Assembly: GCA_964548045.1 (NCBI GenBank) | Contig: CAZJQZ010000064.1 | Coordinates: forward strand, 1-12,927 | Source: JBGLNL01 sp964548045 | GTDB lineage: Bacteria > Chloroflexota > Dehalococcoidia > SZUA-161 > SpSt-899 | Direction: 5' to 3' | DNA length: 12,927 bases | Shown here: positions 1 through 8,200 of the stretch, piece by piece | Layout: every line of letters starts with the position of its first letter | How positions within the stretch are numbered: position 1 is the first letter of the stretch | Program-made: the position numbers and the translations under genes | The notes under the pieces: model-generated | The model's database searches: none | What the model was told of the DNA's origin: nothing | Seen by the model: only the letters and a program-made list of their open reading frames with translations

Positions 1-123
1 CCGAATATAGACATAAAGATGAACTTCGATACTGTTCACACCGATATCACATCCGGCGAACAATCCTTAACCTTTGAAGTAAAAAAAGGTGACGGACGGA
101 TGTTCATCAAGTCGGGTGCTTAG
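1..123 (+). CDS. C-terminal fragment of an unidentified protein (5' end outside window)
   Basis: Frame 1 is open from the first base to the TAG at 121-123 and gives 40 residues ending in KGDGRMFIKSGA. The alternating polar/hydrophobic pattern suggests beta strands, as in a C-terminal beta-sandwich, but I do not recognise the family. The next gene starts 17 nt after the stop on the same strand, so the two are probably co-transcribed. This is the only open reading frame here that ends cleanly just before a plausible ribosome site. The start, length and function cannot be judged from this window. Confidence 0.55.
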   Translation, partial: PNIDIKMNFDTVHTDITSGEQSLTFEVKKGDGRMFIKSGA

Positions 124-140
124 AGCAGCGGTGAAGCATA

Positions 141-1127
141 ATGATACGTGTGTTATTAACGGCGATTTTGATCACAACTGTAATGACAATTGCGGGTTGC
201 GAGAGTGAAGAGAAGCATGAAAACAAAAGCAGCCCGAAGCCCCGGGAAACCACCGGGCTACTCAAAGGAGTGAGTGTTTCTCCAAAAAGCTTTGAGGGAG
301 ATGATTTTGTAGAGTTTTTAGGCAAAGTAGAAGAAACTCAGGATGTTCTGTTATGGGCCGGGGATTGGATTGAATTACATGAAGAGAAAGCTCCGATAAC
401 TTTTTGCGAGTTGGCATCAAAGTATGATTACATGCCGATCACCGAAGTAGGGCATTACATTCAGGAATCAGGAGAATTATTCCGACCTCTTAATGAAGCA
501 AACAAACAGATATATATGGACAGCACAATCGAGTTTGTAAAAAAATACGAACCTCAGTATTTTGGCATGGGAGTGGAGACAAATATCTTTGCCAGGAAGA
601 ACCCCGCTGCTTTTGAAGAATTCGTTCTATTTTATAATGAGGTTCACGATGCTGTGAAATCGGTTTCACCCGATACCAAAGTGTTCACCGTTTTTCAGTT
701 GGAAGCAATGAAAGGGCTCACTATGTGGGAGATCGAAGAAAGTGATTCTCACTGGGATATGATTGATAGATTCAAGTCAGATATTGCAGCATTTACCACT
801 TACCCTGGTTTGTTCTACAGAAACCCTTCGGATATTCCTCAAGATCATTACACAGAGATCAAACTGCATACCTCAAAGCCAATTGCATTCACTGAAATCG
901 GCTGGCACAGCGCACCAAGCCCGGCCGGATGGGAAAGCAGTGAAGCAGAACAGGTCGAGTTTATCGGGACGTTCTTCAATCTGACCGGTGAACTGAATAT
1001 GGAAATAGCTGTCTGGACTTTCATGTATGTTACGTATGATGGGGAACCATTTGAGAGCATGGGCCTGTACCGATCCGACGGAACCGTCAAACCGGCATGG
1101 GATGCGTGGAACTCTGGAGGAAATTGA
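141..1127 (+). CDS. Lipoprotein with glycoside-hydrolase-like (clan GH-A style) TIM-barrel domain
   Basis: This is a 328-residue predicted lipoprotein. A hydrophobic signal peptide ends in the lipobox IAGC, making C20 the likely lipidated residue, followed by a charged Ser/Pro-rich linker to about residue 40. The rest alternates as expected for a beta/alpha barrel. Two glutamates sit in strand-end contexts that resemble clan GH-A catalytic residues: E146 in GMGVETN (possible acid/base) and E252 in AFTEIGW (possible nucleophile), with W292 in AVWTF near the last strand. The C-terminus, with YRSDGTVKPAWDAW, is typical of barrel glycosidases. The exact GH family and substrate cannot be told, and catalysis is inferred. 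The ATG at 141 is preceded by GGTGA at 130-134. The stop lies 10 nt before the next lipoprotein start, which implies an operon. It would act outside the cell, anchored to the membrane. Confidence 0.72.
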   Translation: MIRVLLTAILITTVMTIAGCESEEKHENKSSPKPRETTGLLKGVSVSPKSFEGDDFVEFLGKVEETQDVLLWAGDWIELHEEKAPITFCELASKYDYMPITEVGHYIQESGELFRPLNEANKQIYMDSTIEFVKKYEPQYFGMGVETNIFARKNPAAFEEFVLFYNEVHDAVKSVSPDTKVFTVFQLEAMKGLTMWEIEESDSHWDMIDRFKSDIAAFTTYPGLFYRNPSDIPQDHYTEIKLHTSKPIAFTEIGWHSAPSPAGWESSEAEQVEFIGTFFNLTGELNMEIAVWTFMYVTYDGEPFESMGLYRSDGTVKPAWDAWNSGGN

Positions 1128-1137
1128 GGAGATAACC

Positions 1138-3126
1138 ATGAATAAAGGCATGCTGATCATATTGCTGGTATTATCGGTTCTATTTATTGGGTGTGAGGAA
1201 GAGCCGGAGGAACAAACACCAAAATCACCGCCCACACCCATACCAGAGGGCATTTTAATCAGCGAGATTCCGGAAAACGCAGACATCCTCTTTGTTTCAA
1301 TGCGGTATGTTTTGGATGATTTGGATTGTCTGGACGCCAATTACAACGTCAAGAAGAATTTCCTTAATGATGCTGTTTGCAACAAAAAGATCTACAATCC
1401 TGATTTAGATGTGCTTGCTTCTCCGAGGCAGTTATATTCTTTAGATATGGAAACCGGGGAAGCTGTTCAATTAACAAATATTGACTGCGATTTCTCAAGT
1501 TCAAAGCCGGTGGATTCAACCAGAATAATGGCGACGGGCATGTGCTCTGATACCGACGGCGATGGACTTATCAGCACCAAAGATAAACCGGAGATATATT
1601 TAATGGACCTGGCTGAGAAAAATATTGAGTGTCTAACCTGCGGACTAAATCTTACTTCAATAAATAACCCTGACTATTCTCAAACTAACGAAAAAATCGT
1701 TTTCTCGGCCCAGAGAACCGAAAAATTCCACAATTACCTTTTTAAAATAGATTTGGATAAAAATCTGGAACAAATAACTAACAGTGAAGAATACATGGAT
1801 TTCGATTGCTCATGGTCGGAGGATGGGACAAAGATTGTGTTCAATCGACTGCCCAAGCAGGATCATCCATGGGTTATTCCGGCGCAAATATGGCTGATGG
1901 ATGCAGACGGAACTAATCAGGAAAAAATGACAGACGGCGGACCCAATCCTGATAATGAGGATCCACACTGGGGGTCTTATCCAATCGGGGTTGACGCTGA
2001 TCCTGATCTAAGTCCTGATAACAGTCAAATTGTTTTTTCAAGATTAAAAACAGGCAAACAAAATGAGCCATTTGGAGTTTATGAATTGGCTATAGTTGAT
2101 GTCAGCACAAAAGAGATAACCAAACTGGATTCCAATTACGCAAACATGATTCCTGAATGGAAAGAAGCAGGCATTCTATTTATCAGGCAGATTGGTTCGA
2201 GCAGCAGTGTAATGGACAGAAAACAAAGCATGTATATATATAGAGACAATAAGTTTGGAAACCTTGAGCCGGAGCATGATATTTTCCCAATTGGAACTAA
2301 CGGAGCGAGCTGGATCGAGTTTGAGGATGAAAAGGAAAATATCAAAGTGCTGCCGAGAGAAAGCAAGATTCCGGCTTATGCGGTTAAGATGACACCGCAG
2401 ACTGACAGTCATCCTCCAATACTCCACTCCGATGAATGGGAGGAGCCTGTTCCGGTACCGTACCCCATAAGCACAGCCGGAGCCGAGGACTCTCCTTTCA
2501 TTATGCCGAACGGTGATACCCTTTATTTCTTCTTCACCCCCGATCCCGGAATACCTGTTGAAAAACAACTCCTCGACGGGGTTACGGGAATCTATTTAAG
2601 CCATAAACAGAATGGCGTATGGGGAGATGCGGAAAGGGTTATACTGCAAGACTCAGACAAGCTGTCTCTCGATGGTTGTGAGTTTGTTCAAGACAACCGG
2701 ATGTGGTTTTGCTCCGCGCGGGAAGGATATACAGGGCTTCACTGGTTTACCGCCGAATACTCAGGCGGAAAATGGGCCAACTGGCAAAATGCGGATTTCC
2801 CCCCCGGTTACGAGGTGGGTGAACTTCACTTCTCGGCCGATGGCACTCAAGTCTACTTTCACTCCGGTCGTGCCGGGGGTAAAGGCGGATATGACATTTG
2901 GGTTTCCCAAAATGTGAACGACCAGTGGTCAGAGCCCGAAAACGTATCCGCAGTCAACTCCGCCGAAACCGATGGCTGGCCATATTTGAGCCAGGATGGG
3001 AATCAACTCTGGTTCCTGCGAACCTATCTGGGAAGTCCCGCGCTCTTCAGGTCTCAAAAACAGGGGGATGAATGGCAGGAACCTGAGATGATCATTTCAC
3101 AATTTGCCGGAGCCTTCACTCGATAA
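1138..3126 (+). CDS. TolB-like PD40 beta-propeller lipoprotein, C-terminus lost by frameshift
   Basis: From the ATG at 1138 this gives 662 residues. The start is set by GAGGAG at 1126-1131, 6 nt upstream, and by the signal peptide that follows, with lipobox LFIGC (C19). The frame is open further upstream but only overlaps the previous gene. Residues about 45-400 carry PD40/TolB-type blades, for example CSWSEDGTKIVF near 224-235, IWLMDADGTN near 251-260 and DLSPDNSQIVFS near 290-301. Residues about 440-662 form a second set of blades (SPFIMPNGDTLYFFF, GELHFSADGTQVYFHS, YDIWVSQ). Residues 138-149, DTDGDGLISTKD, match a 12-residue EF-hand-like calcium loop. Such propellers usually bind proteins or glycans; the ligand here is unknown. 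The reading frame ends early at TAA 3124-3126, while a matching C-terminus continues in another frame to 3211. It lies in a probable lipoprotein operon. Confidence 0.85.
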   Translation: MNKGMLIILLVLSVLFIGCEEEPEEQTPKSPPTPIPEGILISEIPENADILFVSMRYVLDDLDCLDANYNVKKNFLNDAVCNKKIYNPDLDVLASPRQLYSLDMETGEAVQLTNIDCDFSSSKPVDSTRIMATGMCSDTDGDGLISTKDKPEIYLMDLAEKNIECLTCGLNLTSINNPDYSQTNEKIVFSAQRTEKFHNYLFKIDLDKNLEQITNSEEYMDFDCSWSEDGTKIVFNRLPKQDHPWVIPAQIWLMDADGTNQEKMTDGGPNPDNEDPHWGSYPIGVDADPDLSPDNSQIVFSRLKTGKQNEPFGVYELAIVDVSTKEITKLDSNYANMIPEWKEAGILFIRQIGSSSSVMDRKQSMYIYRDNKFGNLEPEHDIFPIGTNGASWIEFEDEKENIKVLPRESKIPAYAVKMTPQTDSHPPILHSDEWEEPVPVPYPISTAGAEDSPFIMPNGDTLYFFFTPDPGIPVEKQLLDGVTGIYLSHKQNGVWGDAERVILQDSDKLSLDGCEFVQDNRMWFCSAREGYTGLHWFTAEYSGGKWANWQNADFPPGYEVGELHFSADGTQVYFHSGRAGGKGGYDIWVSQNVNDQWSEPENVSAVNSAETDGWPYLSQDGNQLWFLRTYLGSPALFRSQKQGDEWQEPEMIISQFAGAFTR

Positions 3127-3211
3127 CGAGGGGAATCTGTACTTTTGCCATCATTTCTTCAAAGATGGAGTGATGATCGAAGCGGATATATATGTTGCCA
3201 TGAAGAAATAA
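3110..3211 (+). pseudogene. Out-of-frame C-terminal piece of the PD40 lipoprotein
   Basis: In the +1 frame relative to the upstream gene, 33 codons from 3110 to the TAA at 3209-3211 encode EPSLDNEGNLYF, then CHHFF, and end in EADIYVAMKK. The LDxxGNLYFxHH and EADIYV pattern is the usual closing blade of PD40 lipoproteins. It continues naturally from IISQFA in the upstream frame. A net +1 shift around 3106-3112 (one extra base or two lost) would explain it. The downstream ribosome site begins right at this second stop, which suggests that it is the ancestral gene end. I see no recognisable slippery site, so mutation or a sequencing error is likelier than programmed frameshifting. Confidence 0.75.
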
Positions 3212-3228
3212 GGTGAGTTTCACAATTC

Positions 3229-3723
3229 ATGAAATACTTGGTTGTTGTCCTTGCTACCGGTTTTGGCTGTCTTGGCCTTTCAGGTTGTGATAGTAGTGAC
3301 GAGTCAAAACTCACCATCGCACCTGATATATCGGGTGCAACCCCGAAGGATAATTACAGTATTGTATTTCAAAGTTTAAGGGATGCGCCTTTCGCCTCTT
3401 CTGATTATCAGGCTAATCACCAGAGATATTTTGATCTTTATGTGATGAACGATGATGGTTTCGACGTTACATGGATCACGGATAAGCTGTACTGGGAAAA
3501 CCAGCCCGACGTTTCCCCTGACGGTCGAAAAATCTTATTTGGCTTCAATGAATTTCAGGATTCAACCGGGCCTTTGGAAGGCACCGGTCCGGGGTGGGAG
3601 ATTGCTGTTATTTCAAACCCCGATTTGAGAAAGAGCTTTCGGCGGGTCATGGCCGGAATTGTGCCGTTCGTGAATACGCTGGGCTATACGGCTGCCCTTG
3701 GGCCACACTGGGGGAAGCCCTGA
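3229..3723 (+). CDS. Truncated PD40-type lipoprotein, probably a gene remnant
   Basis: The 164-residue product begins with a signal peptide ending in lipobox LSGC (C20). It is preceded by GGTGAG at 3212-3217, 17 nt after the stop of the out-of-frame tail of the propeller gene. Residues 43-105 hold TolB/PD40-like blades (YFDLYVMNDDGFDVTWIT, then DVSPDGRKILFGF), and a new strand starts at GWEIAVIS near 122-129. From about residue 131 the sequence no longer looks like a propeller. The region in all three frames instead resembles the end of an aminotransferase. Full family members have several more blades, so this is a 5' fragment joined to unrelated DNA. It may still be made and exported, but a folded propeller is unlikely. 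Confidence 0.6.
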   Translation: MKYLVVVLATGFGCLGLSGCDSSDESKLTIAPDISGATPKDNYSIVFQSLRDAPFASSDYQANHQRYFDLYVMNDDGFDVTWITDKLYWENQPDVSPDGRKILFGFNEFQDSTGPLEGTGPGWEIAVISNPDLRKSFRRVMAGIVPFVNTLGYTAALGPHWGKP

Positions 3724-3755
3724 GACGAATGCGAGTGGCAATCGAGCAAAAATGA
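3621..3755 (+). pseudogene. Decayed 3' end of a class I/II aminotransferase (tentative)
   Basis: Pieces in successive frames read together as the C-terminus of a PLP-dependent class I aminotransferase: RFEKELSAG (from 3621), then VMAGIVP (3649-3669), then GY and RLP near 3682-3697, then WATLGEALRRMRVAIEQK with a TGA at 3753-3755. The family typically ends with a small-domain strand plus VPG, a GYxRLS-type strand holding the carboxylate-binding Arg, and a closing EALxRM helix. Each change of frame is +1. The frame starting at 3621 is open throughout, so a different short coding piece is possible. The identification is by motif only, without any search. It overlaps the lipoprotein fragment and ends 19 nt before the hydrolase, which suggests an older aminotransferase-hydrolase gene order. 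Confidence 0.42.
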
Positions 3756-3774
3756 TGAGGATGTTGTCTGGCTA

Positions 3775-4413
3775 ATGATAAAAGAGAAACTTATGTTTCC
3801 CTGCGGTGAAATTTCGCTGCAGGGGGTTCTGCTGATACCGGAGGAGTCAGGGCCGTTTCCTGCAGTGGTTGTATGCCACCCGCACCCGCTATATGGGGGC
3901 AGCATGAATGTCGATATGGTTTATCAGGTGTGTGAAGCTCTGGGTGAACATTCCATCGCCAGTTTAAGATTCAATTTTCGGGGGGTTGGTAGGAGTGAGG
4001 GGAAATACGATGACGGAATCGGGGAGCAGGATGATGTGAAGGCGGCGCTCTCATTTCTGGAAACAAGAGCGGAAATAGATTCATCCCGGTTGGCCCTTTG
4101 CGGCTATTCATTTGGGACAATGGTAGGAATCCCTGTGGCTGATAAAGATGATCGGGTTCAGGCATACGCGGGGATTTCCGCATTTTTCGTTTTGCCTGAT
4201 CTTCTAATGAACTTTCTCAAGCCTAAGTTTTTTGTTCATGGTACAAGAGATGAATTCATTTCTCACCAGCAGGCAGAGGAGAATGTCAGCCGACTTCCTG
4301 AGCCAAAAACATTTCTCTCAATCGAGGGTGCCGATCACTTTTGGCAGGGTTGTGATCGGGAAGTTGCCAGTAAAGTAGGAGAGTTCTTTGCTGCCTGCCT
4401 GAAATACTTATAA
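3775..4413 (+). CDS. Alpha/beta hydrolase (dienelactone-hydrolase-like serine hydrolase)
   Basis: This 212-residue cytoplasmic enzyme has no signal peptide. The oxyanion-region motif CHPHPLYGGSM lies at 34-44 and the FNFRGVGRSEG segment at 67-76. The nucleophile elbow GYSFG is at 110-114 (S112). D159 in HGTRDEF and H188 in GADHFW complete the triad. This arrangement matches small alpha/beta hydrolases often annotated as dienelactone-hydrolase-like or as HPHP-motif hydrolases. The substrate is unknown; an ester or thioester is likely. The ATG at 3775 is supported by family length and a GATGAGG at 3754-3760, rather far upstream (14 nt). Its stop overlaps by 6 bp the stop of the convergent membrane-protein gene. 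Confidence 0.86.
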   Translation: MIKEKLMFPCGEISLQGVLLIPEESGPFPAVVVCHPHPLYGGSMNVDMVYQVCEALGEHSIASLRFNFRGVGRSEGKYDDGIGEQDDVKAALSFLETRAEIDSSRLALCGYSFGTMVGIPVADKDDRVQAYAGISAFFVLPDLLMNFLKPKFFVHGTRDEFISHQQAEENVSRLPEPKTFLSIEGADHFWQGCDREVASKVGEFFAACLKYL

Positions 4414-4953
4414 TATTATCCAGGTAGCTAGCCCCAGTATAAGCTGATAAATAATCCAACCTGCCACACAGGTGCCGATGGCACGCCAGGTAGAAAAGTC
4501 CAGGGCTTGTCGAACTGCGATTACCCCGGCGATCAATGCCCATATTGAAACGACGAAAGAGATAACCAAACCAATAACAGGAATGAACACAAGGAATCCC
4601 AGCACCCGTGGAGAATTGGAAAATCCAATGGTACGCAACAATTCCCCTATAGTAGCCGAAGTTTCATGTCCCTTAAATATAGTGGTTCCCAGCCAGTAGG
4701 CAAGAACAGACCATGCTAACCATCCAATAATAGAGCCAATCAAACCCAGACCAAATGCTATGAAAAAATTTGAATCGCTGTCTCCCCACAGACTTAAAAT
4801 CCCTGTCCCCAGTCCACTGGCTACGCTGGCAATCAACACTGCCTGAAAGGCTTGCCCGGTGGCAGTAATATCAGCTTCTACCTCTTCGTAGAGATCAACA
4901 TCCAGCTTGGCCGCCCGTATCATCCTGCTTTCGAGAGAACGAAAACTTGGCAT
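4408..4953 (-). CDS. Yip1-like multi-pass membrane protein
   Basis: The gene encodes 181 residues with four hydrophobic spans, at about 35-56, 63-90, 116-147 and 155-181. Between the second and third is the segment GELLRTIGFSNSPRVLGF, which resembles the conserved cytoplasmic loop of Yip1-domain proteins. The role of bacterial Yip1-domain proteins is poorly known, so no function is claimed. The start at 4953 has an AGGGAG ribosome site (4961-4966) 7 nt upstream and a promoter candidate further back. The gene runs toward the hydrolase and overlaps its end by 6 bp (4408-4413). No terminator hairpin is evident between them. Confidence 0.75.
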   Translation of the reverse strand: MPSFRSLESRMIRAAKLDVDLYEEVEADITATGQAFQAVLIASVASGLGTGILSLWGDSDSNFFIAFGLGLIGSIIGWLAWSVLAYWLGTTIFKGHETSATIGELLRTIGFSNSPRVLGFLVFIPVIGLVISFVVSIWALIAGVIAVRQALDFSTWRAIGTCVAGWIIYQLILGLATWIIL

Positions 4954-5012
4954 TGTTCAACTCCCTGGCAGGCTTTCCGATATAGAGGAACCCACCTTCA
5001 ACATTTGCGGAT

Positions 5013-5041
5013 ATTATAGCTTTATGAAGTCGAGTATGCAA
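5013..5041 (-). promoter_or_regulatory. Candidate sigma-70 promoter for the Yip1-like gene
   Basis: On the minus strand a perfect TATAAT (5013-5018) lies 17 nt from TTGCAT (5036-5041), which keeps only the TTG of the -35 consensus. Predicted transcription would start near 5005, giving a leader of about 50 nt before the ATG at 4953. The rest of the 4954-5212 gap, between this gene and the divergent kinase, holds no gene and no equally good plus-strand promoter that I could pick out. Confidence 0.45.
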
Positions 5042-5212
5042 ATCTTGTGACTGGCATACCTTGCTATGAATGTTTGTATACCTGTGAACCGCAGGAACTC
5101 CCCTGTTTCCCCTGACTTACCATAGTACTAAAGGGCTATTCCCCGTATTCTCCCTGAAGCGTAGCATAGAATTATAGCTGGATTTCTATCCAGAGAGGTA
5201 CAGGTCTGTGAA

Positions 5213-8200
5213 ATGATTGACATAATCCTGGCCATTTTATCTCCCTCTATCCTCGTCTTTTTGCTTTTGATCGGGAGGCGGGAGAATGCCTATCAGCAGG
5301 AGGGATGGGGCTTCATCTTTGCCGGTTTTGCCTTCGTTGTCTGCGGGGTCCTTATTGGCATAACCGATAGCTTCTTCGGGGTGAACAATTCCATCGTTAT
5401 CGGGGGAACGAAATACCAGAGCTTCATGGCTACCATGATCGGCTTTCTCCCGGGTTTTCTCCTGCTTGGTTGTGGTTTTTGGAAATGGGTCCCGGCAGTT
5501 CTCGTGCTCAGAGAACAACCGGCACAACCGGAAATCGTACCGGAAGTCGTACCGGAAGCGGTCTCCGCAGAGCCGGATGCCCGGATTGAAGAATACGAAG
5601 GACGATTGAAAACGCTGGAAGAGCAACTGGCGCAGGAGCGTATTGAACGTAACCGAACGGAAGAATCCCTGCGGGAGAGTGAAGAGCAATACCGCCATTT
5701 GATGGGACGGGCCAGCGACGGTATTTGCCTCATTCGCGATGGCCTGATTGAATATACCAATCACCGGATGCTGGACCTGACAGGTTATACCCCTGAAGAA
5801 ATGCTGGGTACACCGATCGCTAATTATATCCATCCTGAAAACCTCCCCAAATTCACCGATTGCCTTGATCATGGCGGTTCGGGACTGGTTCCCGGACAAA
5901 GCTGGAAGATAATGCTCTCGCATCGCGATGGAATCAGGATAGAAGCGGAAGTGAGCTCAAGCGATATCAATCGTGATGGCGAACAGGGCAAACTCGTGAT
6001 CTTCTGTGATATGACCGGATTCAGGCAGGCGGAAGAGAAGTCGGCCTCTCAGGATCAGGAAATCCACAGTCTTTCCCGCGATTTGAGGAAGAAGAATGAA
6101 GAACTGGAAGTAGCCCGCGCCCACCTGCTGGAAGTTAATTACGAACTGCGCAGGTGGGAAGAGGAATTCAGGGCAGCCACGGAAAATTCCAGCGACGCTA
6201 TTTTCCATCTGGATTTGGAGGGAAGGATCGTCAATGCCAATGCGAAAGCGGAGGATATCTTCGGATACAAGCGAGCCGAGATGATCGGGAAGGATTTTGC
6301 CGATATCGGACTCTTTGTACCTGAGGACCTGCTCAAAATGACCGAAATTCTAAATCAGGTTGTCGAAGGTCAAGTCGCTCCCCTCCGGGAATTTGAATCC
6401 AGCGACAGGAAAGGTGGTAGCATTTTTGTTGAAACGCGTCCCTGTCTGATGGAAATAGATGGCAAACCCTGGGGTATTCTGACAGTTTTGAGGGATAACT
6501 CCGAGCGGAAGAAAAAAGATGAAACCATCCAGCATGAGCGTGAAGAACTGGGGACCATGGTTGAAGAACGGACTGAGGCTCTCACCCGGGCAAGCAAGGA
6601 ATTACAGGTAGAGACCAGCGCCCGCCGGCGAGCAGAGGCAAAATGGCGGGAATCGGAGGCAAGGTGGAATTCTCTGGTGGAAAACACCCCAGATATTATT
6701 ATGACCGTATGGCGAGACGGCGCAATCGAATCCATCAATCGAACCGTTCCGGGAATCACTTGCGCTGAGGTAATCGGGGCAAAGGTTTATGAGTATATTC
6801 ATCCTGAATATCAGGATATCTTGAGGAAGGTGTTAGAACAGGTTTTCCAGACTGGCTCGGCCGAGTGGTGTGAGATTGTAGGCCTCGGACCCGATAATGC
6901 CTATGCCTGGTACGAAACCCGAATTGGCCCGGTGAAATGCGATGGGGAAATTGTGGCCGCAACACTGGCTGCCACCGATGTTACCGAGCGTAAATGGGCC
7001 CGTAAGACGTTGCAGGAAAGCGAACAGAGGTTCAGGGACTTGGCCGATTTGCTGCCGCAAACCGTGTTCGAAATCGATATGTCCGGCAACTTTACCTTCA
7101 CCAACAATGCCGGCTTCCAGCATACCGGCTATATTCAGGGGGATATCGATAAAGGGCTGAATGTGCTGCAATTGTTCATACCGGAAGATCGAAAGAGAGT
7201 GATGAAAGACATTGAAAAAGTTCTGACCGGGGAGGAGTTCGGGAGCCAGGAATATACCGGGCTCAGGAAGGATGGGAGCACATTTCAGGTGCTGGCCTAT
7301 TCCAGTCCTATCATTCGTGATGAGATGATCGTTGGCATGAGGGGCATGATTTTAGATATCACCGAACGCAAACATGCAGAGGAACAGGTAGCGCAACGCA
7401 ATCGGGAACTGGCTACTTTGAACACAATTGCTCAAACTGTGAACCAGTCACTCGATCTGGATGATATCTTGAGCAAGGCGCTGGAGAGAATACTGGCAAT
7501 GCTGGGCATCGAACACGGCGGCATCTATTTGCTAAACAAAGAGGTGGATGTTCTGGACCTCAAAGTCCAGCGAGGCATGAGCAGCGAGTTGCTGGAGCTG
7601 ATCACTCCGGTCAGGGTGGGGAGTGGTATCCCGGGGATTGTAGCCCGGTCTGGCGAGCCGCTGCTGGTAGAATCGATTTCGGATTCAACGGATATCACAG
7701 GCAGGAAGGTTCGTGAAATAGCTGTTGCTGAGCATGGCAGATCGGTTATGGGCCTTCCTTTGCAGTCAAGGGGGAAGGTGTTGGGGGTGATGTTTGCCAT
7801 GACTTGCTATGAACGGGTATTCAGTATCGGAGAGCAGCAGTTACTAATTACTGTCAGCCATGCCATCAGTACCGCTATCGAAAATACACAGTTACTGGAA
7901 GCACAATCACGTGCTATGGCTTTTGAGGAAGCCGATCAACTGAGGGCAGCTTTCCTGTCCAGCATATCTCACGAGGTGCGCACTCCCCTTACCGAGATCA
8001 AAGGTTTCGCCAGCACACTGGTACAGCCGGATATCGAATGGGATGCGGAAACTCAACAGGATTTCCTGATGGGGATAAATCAGGCTTCGGACCGATTGCT
8101 GGATGTCATAAATGACGTTCTGGATATGTCGAAAATAGAGGCGGGTGTATTGAAGCTGGAAAGGAGGCCGGTAAAACTTACCAAACTCATCGAACGGCTC

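Noticed and set aside
1027..1137. Longer N-terminus (37 extra residues) for the PD40 lipoprotein
   Set aside because: It overlaps the end of the upstream gene. The ATG at 1138 has a good ribosome site and starts a clean lipoprotein signal peptide.
3106..3127. Programmed ribosomal frameshift in the PD40 gene
   Set aside because: There is no recognised slippery heptamer or stimulatory structure, and decay in the neighbouring gene makes mutation or sequence error more likely.
5045..5070. Plus-strand promoter TTGTGA/TATGAA upstream of the kinase
   Set aside because: The spacer is only 14 nt and the match is weak, so it is not supported as a promoter.
5237..5923. Minus-strand open frame of 228 codons within the kinase gene
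   Set aside because: It lies antisense to the membrane and PAS region of a clear kinase and has no recognisable domains.
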